Shown here in pieces: positions 1 to 11,430 of a DNA stretch of 26,854 nucleotides (its first letter is position 1; the number at the start of each line of letters is the position of its first letter). Under the pieces are notes generated by a model, which made no database searches, was not told the DNA's origin, and was given only the letters and a program-made list of their open reading frames with translations. Position numbers and translations under genes: made by a program. The stretch covers positions 1 through 26,854 of the forward strand of contig NW_003146268.1 in assembly GCF_000003605.2 (NCBI RefSeq). Direction: 5' to 3'. Origin of the DNA: Saccoglossus kowalevskii. Its lineage: Eukaryota; Hemichordata; Enteropneusta; Harrimaniidae.

Positions 1-99
1 AGATTTAAATACTGGATACCATTAGTGCAACTATACCAATGCATAGCTTTGAATACTGGATACCCATTAGTTTACCATATACCAATGCCTAGCTCTGAA

Positions 100-1196
100 T
101 ACTGGAGACCCATTAGTGCAACCTATACCAATGCCTAGCTCTGAATACTGGATACCCATTTGTGTACCCTATACCAATGCCTAGCTCTGAATAGTGGATA
201 CCCATTAATGTACCCTATACCAATGCCTAGCACTGAATACTGGATACTCATTAGTGCAACCTATACCAATGCTTCGCTCTGAATACTGGATACCCATTAG
301 TGTACTCTAAACTAATGCCTAGCTCTGAATACTGGATACCCATTAGTGCAACCTATATCAATGCCTAGCACTGAATACTGGATACCCATTAGTGCAACCT
401 AAACCAATGCCTAGCTCTGAATACTGGGTACCCATTAGTGCAACTTATACCAATGCCTAGCTCTGAATACTGGATACCCATTAGTGCAACCTAAACCAAT
501 GCCTAGCTCTGAATACTGGATACCTGTTAGTGCAACCTATACCAATGCCTAGCTCTGAATACTGGATACCCATTAGTGCAACCTAAACCAATGCCTAGCT
601 CTGAATAGTGGATACCCATTAGTGCAACCTATACCAATGCCTAGCTCTGAATACTGGATACCCATTAGTGTACCCTATACCAATGCCTAGCTCTGAATAG
701 TGGATACCCATTAATGTACCCTATACCAATGCCTAGCACTGAATACTGGATACTCATTAGTGCAACCTATACCAATGCTTCGCTCTGAATACTGGATACC
801 CATTAGTGTACTCTAAACTAATGCCTAGCTCTGAATACTGGATACCCATTAGTGCAACCTATATCAATGCCTAGCACAGAATACTGGATACCCATTAGTG
901 CAACCTAAACCAATGCCTAGCTCTGAATACTGGGTACCCATTAGTGCAACTTATACCAATGCCTAGCTCTGAATACTGGATACCCATTAGTGCAACCTAA
1001 ACCAATGCCTAGCTCTGAATAGTGGATACCCATTAGTGCAACCTATACCAATGCCTAGCTCTGAATACTGGATACCCATTAGTGCAACCTAAACCAATGC
1101 CTAGCTCTGAATAGATGATACCAATTAGTGCAACCTATACCAATGCCTAGCTCTGAATACTGGCTACCCATTAGTGCAACCTATACCAATGCCTAA
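100..1196 (+). repeat. 11-mer HOR: 506-bp offset tandem duplication
   Basis: Sequence from about 100-690 is repeated at about 606-1196 with an offset of 506 bp, exactly 11 monomers. The shared order of variants includes GAATAGTGG with CATTAATGTACCC (189 and 695), CCTAGCACTG, TACTCATTAG, GCTTCGCTCTG, GTACTCTAAACTAATG, TATATCAATG and TGGGTACCC with CAACTTATACC. Differences are few: for example TTTGTGTACCC against TTAGTGTACCC, AGCACTG against AGCACAG, and GATACCTGTTAG replaced by GATACCCATTAG. This looks like unequal exchange by 11 units. Confidence 0.85.
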
Positions 1197-2549
1197 CTCT
1201 GAATACTGGATACCCATTAGTGCAACCTAAACCAATGCCTAGCTCTGAATACTGGGTACCCATTAGTGCAACCTATACCAATATCTAGCTTTGAATACTG
1301 GATACCCATTAGTGCAAGCTAAACCAATGCCTAGCTCTGAATACTGGATACCCATTAGTGCAACCTATACCAATGCCTAGCTCTGAATACTGGATACCCA
1401 TTAGTGCAACCTAAACCAATGCCTAGCTCTGAATAGTGGAAACCCATTAGTGCAACCTAAACCAATGCCTAGCTCTGAATACTGGATACCAATTAGTGCA
1501 ACCTATACCAATGCCTAGCTCTGAATACTGGATACCCATTAGTGCAACCTAAACCAATGCTTAGCTCTGAATAGTGGATACCAATTAGTGCAACCTATAC
1601 CAATGCCTAGCTCTGACTACTGGATACCCATTAGTGCAACCTATACCAATGCCTAGCTCTGAATACTGGATACCCATTAGTGTACCCTATACCAATGCCT
1701 AGCTCTGAATACTGGATACCCATTAGTCCAACCTATACCAATGCCTAGCTCTGAATACTGGATACCCATTAGTGTGCCCTATACAAATGCCAAGCTCTGA
1801 ATACTGGATTCCCATTAGTGTACCCTATACCAATGCTTAGCTCTGAATACTGGATACCCATTAGTGTACCCTATACCAATGCCTAGCTCTGAATAATGGA
1901 TACCCATTAGTGCAACCTATACCAATGCCTAGCCTCTGAATACTGGATACGCATTAGTGCAACCTATACCAATGCCTAGCTTTGAATACTGTATACCCAT
2001 TAGTTTACCATATACCAATGCCTAGCTCTGAATACTGGAGACCCATTAGTGCAACCTATACCAATGCCTAGCTCTGAATACTGGATACCCATTAGTAGAA
2101 CATATACCAATGCCTAGCTCTGAATACTGGATACTCATTAGTGCAACCTATACCAATGCTTCGCTCTGAATACTGGATAGCCATTAGTGCAACCTAAACC
2201 AATGGCAAGCTCTGAATACTTGATACCCATTAGTGCAACCTATACCAATGCCTAGCTCTGGATACTGGATACCCATTAGTGCACCCTATACCAATGCTTA
2301 GCTCTGAATACTGGATACCCATTAGTGTACCCTATACCAATGCCTAGCTCTGAATACTGGATACCCATTAGTGCAACCTATACCAATGCCTAGCTCTGAA
2401 TACTGGATACCCATTAGTGCAACCTATACCAATGCCTAGCTCTGAATATTGGATACCCATTAGTGTACCCTATACCAATGCCTAGCTCTGAATACTGGAT
2501 ACCCATTAGTGCAACCTATACCAATGCCTAGCTCTGAATACTGGATACC
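1197..2549 (+). repeat. Mixed satellite monomers without a clear local HOR
   Basis: About 29 monomers, mostly TGCAACC alternating with TATACC and TAAACC, shifting to TGTACCC units after about 1680. The linked pair ATATCTAGCTTTG then GCAAGCTAAACC starts at 1281, and the segment 1012-1340 resembles 12160-12490 (offset 11,142 bp, which equals 242 monomers plus the 10 bp of indels between them). A 1-bp insertion lies at about 1933 (GCCTAGCCTCTG). Units at 1975-2210 with GTTTACCATAT, GGAGACCC, TAGTAGAACC and GGATAGCC are relatives of the HOR at 2.7-5.7 kb. No gene is visible. Confidence 0.85.
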
Positions 2550-2740
2550 CATTAGTGTACCCTATACCAATGCCTAGTTCTGAATACTGGATACCCATTA
2601 GTGTACCCTATACCAATGCTTAGCTCTGAATACTGGATACCCATTAGTGTACCCTATACCAATGCCTAGCTCTGAATACTGGATACCCATTAGTGCTACC
2701 TAAACCAATGCCTAGCTCTGAATACTGGATACCCATTAGT

Positions 2741-3752
2741 GCAACCTATGCCAATGCATTGCTCTCAATACTGGATATCCATTAGTGTACCCTATACCAA
2801 TGCCTTGCTCTGAATACTGGATACCCATTAGTGCACCCAATACCAATGCCTAGCTCTGAATACTGGATACCCATTAGTTTTCCCTATACCAATGCCTAGC
2901 TCTGAATACTTTATACCCATTAGTGCAACCTATACCAATGCCTAGCCCTGAATACTGGATACCCATTAGTGCAACCTATACCAATGCCTAGCTTTGAATA
3001 CTGGATACCCATTAGTTTAGCATATACCAATGCCTAGCTCTGAATACTGGAGACCCATTAGTGCAACCTATACCAATGCCTAGCTCTGAAAACTGGATAC
3101 CCAATTGTAGAACCTATACCAATGCCTAGCTCTGAATACTGGATACTTATTAGTGCAACCTATACCAATGCTTCGCTCTGAATACTGGATAGCCATTAGT
3201 GCAACCTAAACCAATGCCTAGCTCTGAATACTGGATACCCAATAGTAGAACCTATACCAATGCCTAGCTCTGAATACTGGATACCCAATAGTAGAACCTA
3301 TACCAATGCCTAGCTCTGAATACTGGATACTCATTAGTGCAACCTATACCAATGCTTCGCTCTGAATACTCGATACCCATTAGTGCAACCTATACCAATG
3401 CCTAACTCTGAATACTGGATACCCATTAGTGCAACCTAAACTAATGCCTAGCTCTGAATACTGGATACCCATTAGTGCAACCTATACCAATATCTAGCTT
3501 TGAATAATGGATACCCATTAGTGCAAGCTAAACCAATGCCTAGCTCTGAATACTGGATACCCATTAGTGTACCCTATACCAATTCCTAGCTCTGAATACT
3601 GGATACCCATTAGTGCAACTTATACCAATGCCTAGCTCTGAATACTGGATACCCATTAGTGCAACCTAAACCAATGCCTAGCTCTGAATACTGGATACCC
3701 ATTAGTGCAACCTAAACCAATGCCTAGCTCTGAATACTGGATACCCATTAGT
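2741..3752 (+). repeat. 22-mer HOR copy 1 (1,012 bp)
   Basis: Begins with the marker monomer TATGCCAATGCATTG then CTCTCAATAC and GGATATCC, followed in order by GCCTTG, GCACCCAATACC, GTTTTCCC, CTTTATACCC, AGCCCTG, AGCTTTG, GTTTAGCATAT, GGAGACCC, CAATTGTAGAACC, GATACTTATTAG, GCTTCG, GGATAGCC, two CAATAGTAGAACC units, TACTCATTAG, CTCGATACCC, CCTAACTCTG, AAACTAATG, ATATCTAGCTTTG, GCAAGCTAAACC and AATTCCTAG. It is exactly 22 x 46 bp. It matches 4673-5684 with two differences by eye. Similarity extends upstream to about 2550 (partner 4482). Confidence 0.93.
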
Positions 3753-4672
3753 GCAACCTATGCCAATGCATTGCTCTCAATACTGGATATCCATTAGTGT
3801 ACCCTATACCAATGCCTTGCTCTGAATACTGGATACCCATTAGTGCACCCAATACCAATGCCTAGCTCTGAATACTGGATACCCATTAGTTTTCCCTATA
3901 CCAATGCCTAGCTCTGAATACTGGATACCCATTAGTGCAACCTATACCAATGCCTAGCCCTGAATACTGGATACCCATTAGTGCAACCTATACCAATGCC
4001 TAGCTTTGAATACTGGATACCCATTAGTTTACCATATACCAATGCCTAGCTCTGAATACTGGAGACCCATTAGTGCAACCTATACCAATGCCTAGCTCTG
4101 AATACTGGATACCCAATAGTAGAACCTATACCAATGCCTAGCTCTGAATACTGGATACTCATTAGTGCAACCTATACCAATGCTTCGCTCTGAATACTGG
4201 ATAGCCATTAGTGCAACCTAAACCAATGCCTAGCTCTGAATACTGGATACCCAATAGTAGAACCTATACCAATGCCTAGCTCTGAATACTGGATACCCAA
4301 TAGTAGAACCTATACCAATGCCTAGCTCTGAATACTGGATACTCATTAGTGCAACCTATACCAATGCTTCGCTCTGAATACTGGATACCCATTAGTGCAA
4401 CCTATACCAATGCCTAACTCTGAATACTGGATACCCATTAGTGCAACCTAAACTAATGCCTAGCTCTGAATACTGGATACCCATTAGTGTACCCTATACC
4501 AATGCCTAGTTCTGAATACTGGATACCCATTAGTGTACCCTATACCAATGCTTAGCTCTGAATACTGGATACCCATTAGTGTACCCTATACCAATGCCTA
4601 GCTCTGAATACTGGATACCCATTAGTGCAACCTAAACCAATGCCTAGCTCTGAATACTGGATACCCATTAGT
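3753..4672 (+). repeat. 20-mer HOR variant, copy 2 (920 bp)
   Basis: Starts with the same marker monomers as its neighbours but spans 20 x 46 bp. Compared with copies 1 and 3 it has CTGGATACCC where they have CTTTATACCC, GTTTACCATAT for GTTTAGCATAT, CAATAGTAGAACC for CAATTGTAGAACC and TACTCATTAG for TACTTATTAG. After the AAACTAATG unit it switches to three TGTACCC units (GCCTAGTTCTG, GCTTAG, GCCTAG), a tail that also precedes copy 1 at 2558-2740. It is therefore a recombinant between two related HOR forms. Confidence 0.88.
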
Positions 4673-5684
4673 GCAACCTATGCCAATGCATTGCTCTCAA
4701 TACTGGATATCCATTAGTGTACCCTATACCAATGCCTTGCTCTGAATACTGGATACCCATTAGTGCACCCAATACCAATGCCTAGCTCTGAATACTGGAT
4801 ACCCATTAGTTTTCCCTATACCAATGCCTAGCTCTGAATACTTTATACCCATTAGTGCAACCTATACCAATGCCTAGCCCTGAATACTGGATACCCATTA
4901 GTGCAACCTATACCAATGCCTAGCTTTGAATACTGGATACCCATTAGTTTAGCATATACCAATGCCTAGCTCTGAATACTGGAGACCCATTAGTGCAACC
5001 TATACCAATGCCTAGCTCTGAATACTGGATACCCAATTGTAGAACCTATACCAATGCCTAGCTCTGAATACTGGATACTTATTAGTGCAACCTATACCAA
5101 TGCTTCGCTCTGAATACTGGATAGCCATTAGTGCAACCTAAACCAATGCCTAGCTCTGAATACTGGATACCCAATAGTAGAACCTATACCAATGCCTAGC
5201 TCTGAATACTGGATACCCAATAGTAGAACCTATACCAATGCCTAGCTCTGAATACTGGATACTCATTAGTGCAACCTATACCAATGCTTCGCTCTGAATA
5301 CTCGATACCCATTAGTGCAACCTATACCAATGCCTAACTCTGAATACTGGATACCCATTAGTGCAACCTGAACTAATGCCTAGCTCTGAATACTGGATAC
5401 CCATTAGTGCAACCTATACCAATATCTAGCTTTGAATAATGGATACCCATTAGTGCAAGCTAAACCAATGCCTAGCTCTGAATACTGGATACCCATTAGT
5501 GTACCCTATACCAATTCCTAGCTCTGAATACTGGATACCCATTAGTGCAACTTATACCAATGCCTAGCTCTGAATACTGGATACCCATTAGTGCAACCTA
5601 AACCAATGCCTAGCTCTGAATACTGGATACCCATTAGTGCAACCTAAACCAATGCCTAGCTCTGAATACTGGATACCCATTAGT
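4673..5684 (+). repeat. 22-mer HOR copy 3 (1,012 bp), near-identical to copy 1
   Basis: Offset 1,932 bp (42 monomers) from copy 1. Over the full duplicated span, about 2550-3818 against 4482-5750, I count three differences: GCTACC against GCAACC near 2693, GAAAAC against GAATAC near 3088, and AAACTAATG against GAACTAATG near 5370. That is about 99.8% identity over about 1.27 kb, far closer than neighbouring monomers are to each other, so the copy is recent. Confidence 0.93.
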
Positions 5685-5812
5685 GCAACCTATGCCAATG
5701 CATTGCTCTCAATACTGGATATCCATTAGTGTACCCTATACCAATGCCTTGCTCTGATACTGGATACCATTAGTGCACCCAATACCATGCCTAGCTCTGA
5801 TACTGGATACCC
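5685..5812 (+). repeat. Broken fourth HOR start, with four single-base deletions
   Basis: The next HOR copy starts normally (TATGCCAATGCATTG, CTCTCAATAC, GGATATCC, GCCTTG) but at 5751-5803 has four 1-bp deletions in a row: GAATAC to GATAC, ACCCATT to ACCATT, CCAATG to CCATG, and GAATAC to GATAC. After that it leaves the HOR and joins a different monomer series. The spacing between marker monomers at 5705 and 6345 is 640 bp, 14 x 46 minus 4, confirming the count. It could be a real junction or a badly polished stretch of consensus. Confidence 0.85.
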
Positions 5813-7230
5813 ATTAGTGCAACCTATACCAATGCATTGCTCTGAATACTGGATACCCATTAGTGCAATCTATACCAATGCATTGCTCTGAATAATGGAT
5901 ACCCATTAGTGCAACCTATACCAATGCTTAGCTCTGAATACTGGATACCCATTAGTGCAACCTATACCAATGCCTTGCTCTGAATACTGGATACCCATTA
6001 GTGCAACCTATACCAATGCCTAGCTCTGAATACTGGATACCCATTAGTGTACCCTATACCAATGCCTAGCTCTGAATACTGGATACCCATTAGTGCAACC
6101 TATACCAATGCCTAGCTCTGAATACTGGATACCCATTAGTGTACCCTATACCAATGCCTAGCTCTGAATACTGGATACCCATTAGTGTACCCTATACCAA
6201 TGCTTAGCTCTGAATACTGGATACCCATTAGTGTACCCTATACCAATGCCTATCTCTGAATACTGGATACCCATTAGTGCAACCTATACCAATGCCTAGC
6301 TCTGAATACTGGATACCCATTAGTGCAACCTATGCCAATGCCTTGCTCTCAATACTGGATACCCATTAGTGTACCCTATACCAATGCCTTGCTCTGAATA
6401 CTGGATACCCATTTGTGCAACCTATACCAATGCCTAGCTCTGAATACTGGATACTCATTAGTGCAACCTATACCAATGCCTAGCTCTGAATACTGGATAC
6501 CCATTAGTGCAATCTATACCAATGCATTGCTCTGAATACTGGATACCCATTAGTGCAATCTATACCAATGCATTGCTCTGAATAATGGATACCCATTAGT
6601 GCAACCTATACCAATGCCTAGCTCTGAATACCGGATACCCATAAGTGCAACCTATACCAATGCATTGCTCTGTATACTGGATACCCATTAGTGTACCCTA
6701 AACCAATGCCTAGCTCTGAATACTGGATACCCATTAGTGTACCCTATACCAATGCCTAGCTCTGAATACTGGATACTCATTAGTGCAACCCATACCAATG
6801 CCTCGCTCTGAATACTGGATACCCATTAGTGTACCCTAAACTAATGCCTAGCTTTGAATACTGGATACCCATTAGTGCAACCTATACCAATGCTTAGCTC
6901 TGAATACTGGATACCCATTAATGTAACCTATACCAATGCCTAGCTCTGAATACTGGATACCCATTAGTGCAACCTAAACCAATGCCTAGCTCTGAATAGT
7001 GGATACAATTAGTGCAACCTATACCAATGCCTAGCTCTGAATACTGGATACCCATTAGTGCAACCTATACCAATGCCTAGCTCTGAATACTGGATACCCA
7101 TTAGTGCAACCTATACCAATGCCTAGCTCTGAATACTGGATACCCATTAGTGCACCCTATTCCAATGTCTAGCTCTGAATACTGGATACCCATTAGTGCA
7201 ACCGATACCAATGCCTAGCTCTGAATACTG
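5813..7230 (+). repeat. Mixed monomers rich in TGTACCC and CATTG states
   Basis: About 31 units. CATTG monomers, rare before 5.8 kb, become frequent here. 6165-6430 carries the recurrent series GTACCC, GTACCC-GCTTAG, GTACCC, GCAACC, TATGCC-CTCTCAATAC (marker at 6345). The following series GCAATC-GCATTG twice, GAATAATGG, GAATACCGG, CATAAGTGCAACC, GCTCTGTATAC is shared with 8.76-8.95 kb and with 10.4-10.6 kb and 20.1-20.3 kb. A 1-bp loss at about 7003 (GATACAATTAG) explains the -1 phase shift between the markers at 6345 and 8690. Confidence 0.85.
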
Positions 7231-7690
7231 GATACCCATTAGTGTACCCTATACCAATTGCTTGCTCTGAATACTGGATACCCATTAGTGCAACCTAAAC
7301 CAATGCCTAGCTCTGAATACTGGATACCTATTAGTATACCCTATACCAATGCCTAGCTCTGAATACTGGATACCCATTAGTGCAACCTATACCAATATCT
7401 AGCTTTGAATACTGGATACCCATTAGTGCAAGCTAAACCAATGCCTAGCTCTAAATACTGGATACCCATTAGTGTACCCTATACCAATTCCTAGCTCTGA
7501 ATACTGGATACCCATTAGTGCAACCTATACCAATGCCTAGCTCTGAATACTGGATACCCATTAGTGAAACCTAAACCAATGCCTAGCTCTGAATATTGGA
7601 TACCCATTAGTGCAACCTAAACCAATGCCTAGCTCTGAATACTGGATACCCATTTGTGCAACCTATACCAATGCCTAGCTCTGAATACTG
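7231..7690 (+). repeat. 10-monomer block, paralogue of 11431-11890
   Basis: Aligns without gaps to 11431-11890 at an offset of exactly 4,200 bp, with roughly eight mismatches. Shared markers in order are ATACCAATTG, GATACCTATTAGTATACCC, ATATCTAGCTTTG, GCAAGCTAAACC, AATTCCTAG, GAATATTGG and CATTTGTGCAACC. The offset is 91 monomers plus 14 bp, so the two copies sit in different phase relative to a perfect 46-bp lattice because of indels between them. Confidence 0.88.
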
Positions 7691-8669
7691 GATTACCATT
7701 AGTGCAACCTAAACCAATGCTTAGCTCTGAATAGTGGATACCAATTAGTGCAGCCTATACCAATGCCTAGCTCTGAATACCGGATACCAATTAGTGTACC
7801 CTATACCAATGCCTAGCTCTGAATACTGGATACTCATTAGTGCAACCCATACCAATGCCTCGCTCTGAATACTGGATACCCATTAGTGTACCCTAAACTA
7901 ATGCCTAGCTCTGAATACTGGATACCCATTAGTGCAATCTATACCAATGCATTGCTCTGAATAATGGATACCCATTAGTGCAATCTATACCAATGCCTAT
8001 CTCTGAATACTGGATACCCATAAGTGCAACCTATACCAATGCATTGCTCTGAATACTGGATACCCATTAGTGTACCCCAAACCAATGCCTAGCTCTGAAT
8101 ACTGGATACCCATTAGTGCAACCTATACCAATGCATTGCTCTGAATACTGGATACCCATTAGTGCAACCTAAACCAATGCCTAGCTCTGAATACTGGATA
8201 CCCATTAGTGCAACCTATACCAATGCCTAGCTCTGAATACTGTATTCCCATTAGTGCAACCTAAACCAATGCTTAGCTCTGAATAGTGGATACCAATTAG
8301 TGCAACCTATACTAATGCCTAGCTCTGAATACTGGATACCCATTAGTGCAACTTATACCAATGCCTAGCTCTGAATACTGGATACCCATTAGTGTACCCT
8401 ATACCAATGCCTAGCTCTGAATACTGGATACCCATTAGTGCAACCTATACCAATGCCTAGCTCTGAATACTGGATACCCATTAGTGTACCCTATACCAAT
8501 GCCTAGCTCTGAATACTGGATACCCATTAGTGTACCCTATACCAATGTTTAGCTCTGAATACTGGATACCCATTAGTGTACCCTATAACAATGCCTATCT
8601 CTGAATACTGGATACCCATTAGTGCAACCTAAGCCAATGCCTAGCTCTGAATACTGGATACCCATTAGT
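7691..8669 (+). repeat. Mixed monomers leading to the marker-8690 series
   Basis: About 21 units. It holds two GCTTAG-GAATAGTGG-ATACCAATTAG units (about 7730 and 8280) and a short alternation of CATTG and CCTAG units near 7940-8170. From about 8500 it carries TGTACCC, AATGTTTAG, CCTATCTCTG and TAAGCC units, the same lead-in that precedes the third copy of the 9-bp-tagged HOR at 19.85 kb. Confidence 0.8.
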
Positions 8670-9440
8670 GCAACCTATGCCAATGCATTGCTCTCAATAC
8701 TGGATACCCATTAGTGTACCCTATACCAATGCCTAGCTCTGAATACTGGATACCCATTAGTGCAATCTATACCAATGCATTGGTCTGAATACTCGATACC
8801 CATTAGTGCAATCTATACCAATGCATTGCTCTGAATAATGGATACCCATTAGTGCAACCTATACCAATGCCTAGCTCTGAATACCGGATACCCATAAGTG
8901 CAACCTATACCAATGCATTGCTCTGTATACTGGATACCCATTAGTGTACCCTAAACCAATGCCTAGCTCTGAATACTGGATACCCATTAGTGCAACCTCT
9001 ACCAATGCATTGCTCTGAATACTGGATACCCATTAGTGTACCCTAAACCAATGCCTAGCTCTGAATACTGGATACCCGTTAGTAGAACCTCTACCAATGA
9101 CTAGCTCTGAATACTGGATACCCATTAGTGCAACCTATACCAATCCCTCGCTCTGAATACTGGATACCCATTAGTGCAACCTATACCAATGCCTAACTCT
9201 GAATACTGGATACCCATTAGTGTACCCTATACCAATGCCTAGCTCTGAATACTGGATACCCATTAATGTAATTAATGTACCCTATACCAATGCCTAGCTC
9301 TGAATACTGGATACTCATTAGTGCAATCTATACCAATGCTTCGCTCTGAATACTGGATACCCATTAGTGTACCCTAAACTAATGCCTAGCTCTGAATACT
9401 GGATACCCATTAGTGCAACCTATACCAATGCCTAGCTCTG
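8670..9440 (+). repeat. 9-bp-tagged HOR, copy 1
   Basis: About 16-17 monomers in the order TATGCC-CTCTCAATAC (8690), GCAATC-GCATTG twice, GAATAATGG, GAATACCGG, CATAAGTGCAACC, GCTCTGTATAC, TGTACCCTAAACC, CATTG, TGTACCCTAAACC, CCCGTTAGTAGAACC-AATGACTAG, CCCTCGCTCTG, CCTAACTCTG, TGTACCC, the 9-bp tandem insertion at 9262-9279, and TACTCATTAGTGCAATC-GCTTCG. The same series recurs at 10242-11060 and 19982-20740. Confidence 0.9.
9262..9279 (+). repeat. 9-bp microduplication ATTAATGTA x2, copy 1
   Basis: Two direct copies of ATTAATGTA (9262-9270 and 9271-9279) enlarge one monomer to 55 bp. The parent state, CATTAATGTACCC, occurs singly elsewhere (for example near 205 and 712), so this is a slippage-type duplication inside a monomer. 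It is a clean tracer because the same event is found only at two other places. Confidence 0.95.
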
Positions 9441-9720
9441 AATACTGGATACTCATTAGTGCAACCCATACCAATGCCTCGCTCTGAATACTGGATACCC
9501 ATTAGTGTACCCTAAACTAATGCCTAGCTCTGAATACTGGATACGCATTAGTGCAACCTAAACCAATGGCAGGCTCTAAATACTGGATACCCATTAGTGC
9601 AACATATACCAATGCCTAGCTCTGGATACTGGATACCCATTAGAGTACCCTAAACTAATGCCTAGCTCTGAATACTGGATACCCATTAGTGCAACCTATA
9701 CCAATGCCTAGCTCTGAATA
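9441..9720 (+). repeat. Short mixed block with first AATGGCAGG monomer
   Basis: Six units between HOR copies. They include TACTCATTAGTGCAACCC-GCCTCG, TGTACCCTAAACTAATG, TACGCATTAG with TAAACCAATGGCAGG (about 9541-9572), GCTCTAAATAC and GCTCTGGATAC. Closely related series occur at 11150-11300 and 18980-19220. Confidence 0.8.
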
Positions 9721-10190
9721 CTGGATACCCATAAGTGCAACCTATACCAATGCATTGCTCTGAATACTGGATACCCATTAGTGTACCCTAAACCAATGCC
9801 TAGCTCTGAATACTGGATACCCATTAGTGCAACCTATACCAATGCATTGCTCTGAATACTGGATACCCATTAGTGTACCCTAAACCAATGCCTAGCTCTG
9901 AATACTGGATACCCATTAGTGCAACCTATACCAACGCATTGCTCTGAATACTGGATACCCATTAGTGTACCCTAAACCAATGCCTAGCTCTGAATAATGG
10001 ATACCCATTAGTGCAACCTATACCAATGCATTGCTCTTAATACTGGATACCCATTAGTGTACCCTAAACCAATGCCTAGCTCTGAATAATAGATACCCAT
10101 TAGTGCAACATATACCAATGCCTAACTCTGAATAATGGATACCATCGGTGCACCCTATACCAATGCATTGCTCTGAATACTGGATACCCA
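9721..10190 (+). repeat. Alternating 92-bp dimer HOR
   Basis: Two monomer types alternate: type A (TGCAACC, TATACC, CATTG) and type B (TGTACCC, TAAACC, CCTAG). About four AB pairs run from about 9740 to 10075 before giving way to GAATAATAGATACC, CCTAACTCTG and GATACCATCGGTGCACCC. The same series, with the rare CCAACGCATTG (9931) and GCTCTTAATAC units in the same order, recurs at 26261-26700. Confidence 0.88.
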
Positions 10191-10241
10191 TTAGTGCAAC
10201 CTAAACCAATGCCTAGCTCTGAATACTGGATACCCATTAGT

Positions 10242-11060
10242 GCAACCTATGCCAATGCATTGCTCTCAATACTGGATACCCATTAGTGTACCCTATACCA
10301 ATGCCTTGCTCTGAATACTGGATACCCAATAGTGCACCCTATACCAATGACTAGCTCTGAATACTGGATACTCATTAGTGCAACCTATGCCAATGCCTAG
10401 CTCTGAATCTTGGATACCCATTAGTGCAATCTATACCAATGCATTGCTCTGAATACTGGATACCCATTAGTGCAATCTATACCAATGCATTGCTCTGAAT
10501 AATGGATACCCATTAGTGCAACCTATTCCAATGCCTAGCTCTGAATACTGGATACCCATAAGTGCAACCTATACCAATGCATTGCTCTGTATACTGGATA
10601 CCCATTAGTGTACCCTAAACCAATGCCTAGCTCTGAATACTGGATACCCATTAGTGCAACCTATACTAATGCATTGCTCTGAATACTGGATACCCATTAG
10701 TGTACCCTAAACCAATGCCTAGCTCTGAATACTGGATACCCGTTAGTAGAACCTATACCAATGACTAGCTCTGAATACTGGATACCCATTAGTGCAACCT
10801 ATACCAATTCCTCGCTCTGAATACTGGATACCCATTAGTGCAACCTATACCAATGCCTAACTCTGAATACTGGATACCCATTAGTGTACCCTATACCAAT
10901 GCCTAGCTCTGAATACTGGATACCCATTAATGTAATTAATGTACCCTATACCAATGCATAGCTCTGAATACTGGATACTCATTAGTGCAATCTATACCAA
11001 TGCTTCGCTCTGAATACTGGATACCCATTAGTGTACCCTAAACTAATGCCTAGCTCTGAA
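10242..11060 (+). repeat. 9-bp-tagged HOR, copy 2
   Basis: Repeats the series of 8670-9440, with small differences such as AATGACTAG and GAATCTTGG units near 10350-10410, ATACTAATGCATTG near 10665 and AATTCCTCG near 10805. The 9-bp microduplication lies at 10926-10943. The spacing of the marker monomers (8690 to 10262, 1,572 bp) equals 34 x 46 plus 9 minus 1, the last from a deletion near 10143. Confidence 0.9.
10926..10943 (+). repeat. 9-bp microduplication ATTAATGTA x2, copy 2
   Basis: Same direct duplication as at 9262-9279 (10926-10934 and 10935-10943), in the same place in the monomer and the same position in the HOR. The following unit reads GCATAG rather than GCCTAG. Confidence 0.95.
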
Positions 11061-11430
11061 TACTGGATACCCATTAGTGCAACCTATACCAATGCCTAGC
11101 TCTGAATACTGGATACCCATTAGTGCAACCAATACCGATGCCTAGCTCCGGATACTGGATACCCATTAGTGCAACCTAAACCTATACCTAGCTCTGAATA
11201 CTGGATACGCATTAGTGCAACCTAAACCAATGGCAGCTCTAAATACTGGATACCCATTAGTGCAACATATACCAATGCCTAGCTCTGGATACTGGATACC
11301 CATTAGTGCAACCTATACCAATGCCTAGCTCTGAATACTGGATACCCATTATGCAACCTATACCAATATCTAGCTTTGAAAACTGGATACCCATTATGCA
11401 AGCTAAACCAATGCCTATCTCTGAATACTG
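11061..11430 (+). repeat. Eight mixed monomers with three 1-bp losses
   Basis: Contains CCGGATACTGG, AAACCTATACCTAG, TACGCATTAG, AATGGCAGCTCT (1 bp shorter than AATGGCAGGCTCT), and two CCCATTATGCA units (near 11349 and 11395) each lacking one base of CATTAGTGCA. The ATATCTAGCTTTG and GCAAGCTAAACC pair begins at 11366. The phase shifts let two reverse-strand frames stay open for 60 codons here, which is a side effect and not a gene. Confidence 0.82.

Noticed and set aside
425-432. GGGTACCC palindromes in TGGGTACCC units as a regulatory dyad
   Set aside because: They come from a single change in GGATACCC, occur only in a handful of units, and follow copied blocks (425, 931, 1255 and others); no independent signal of function.
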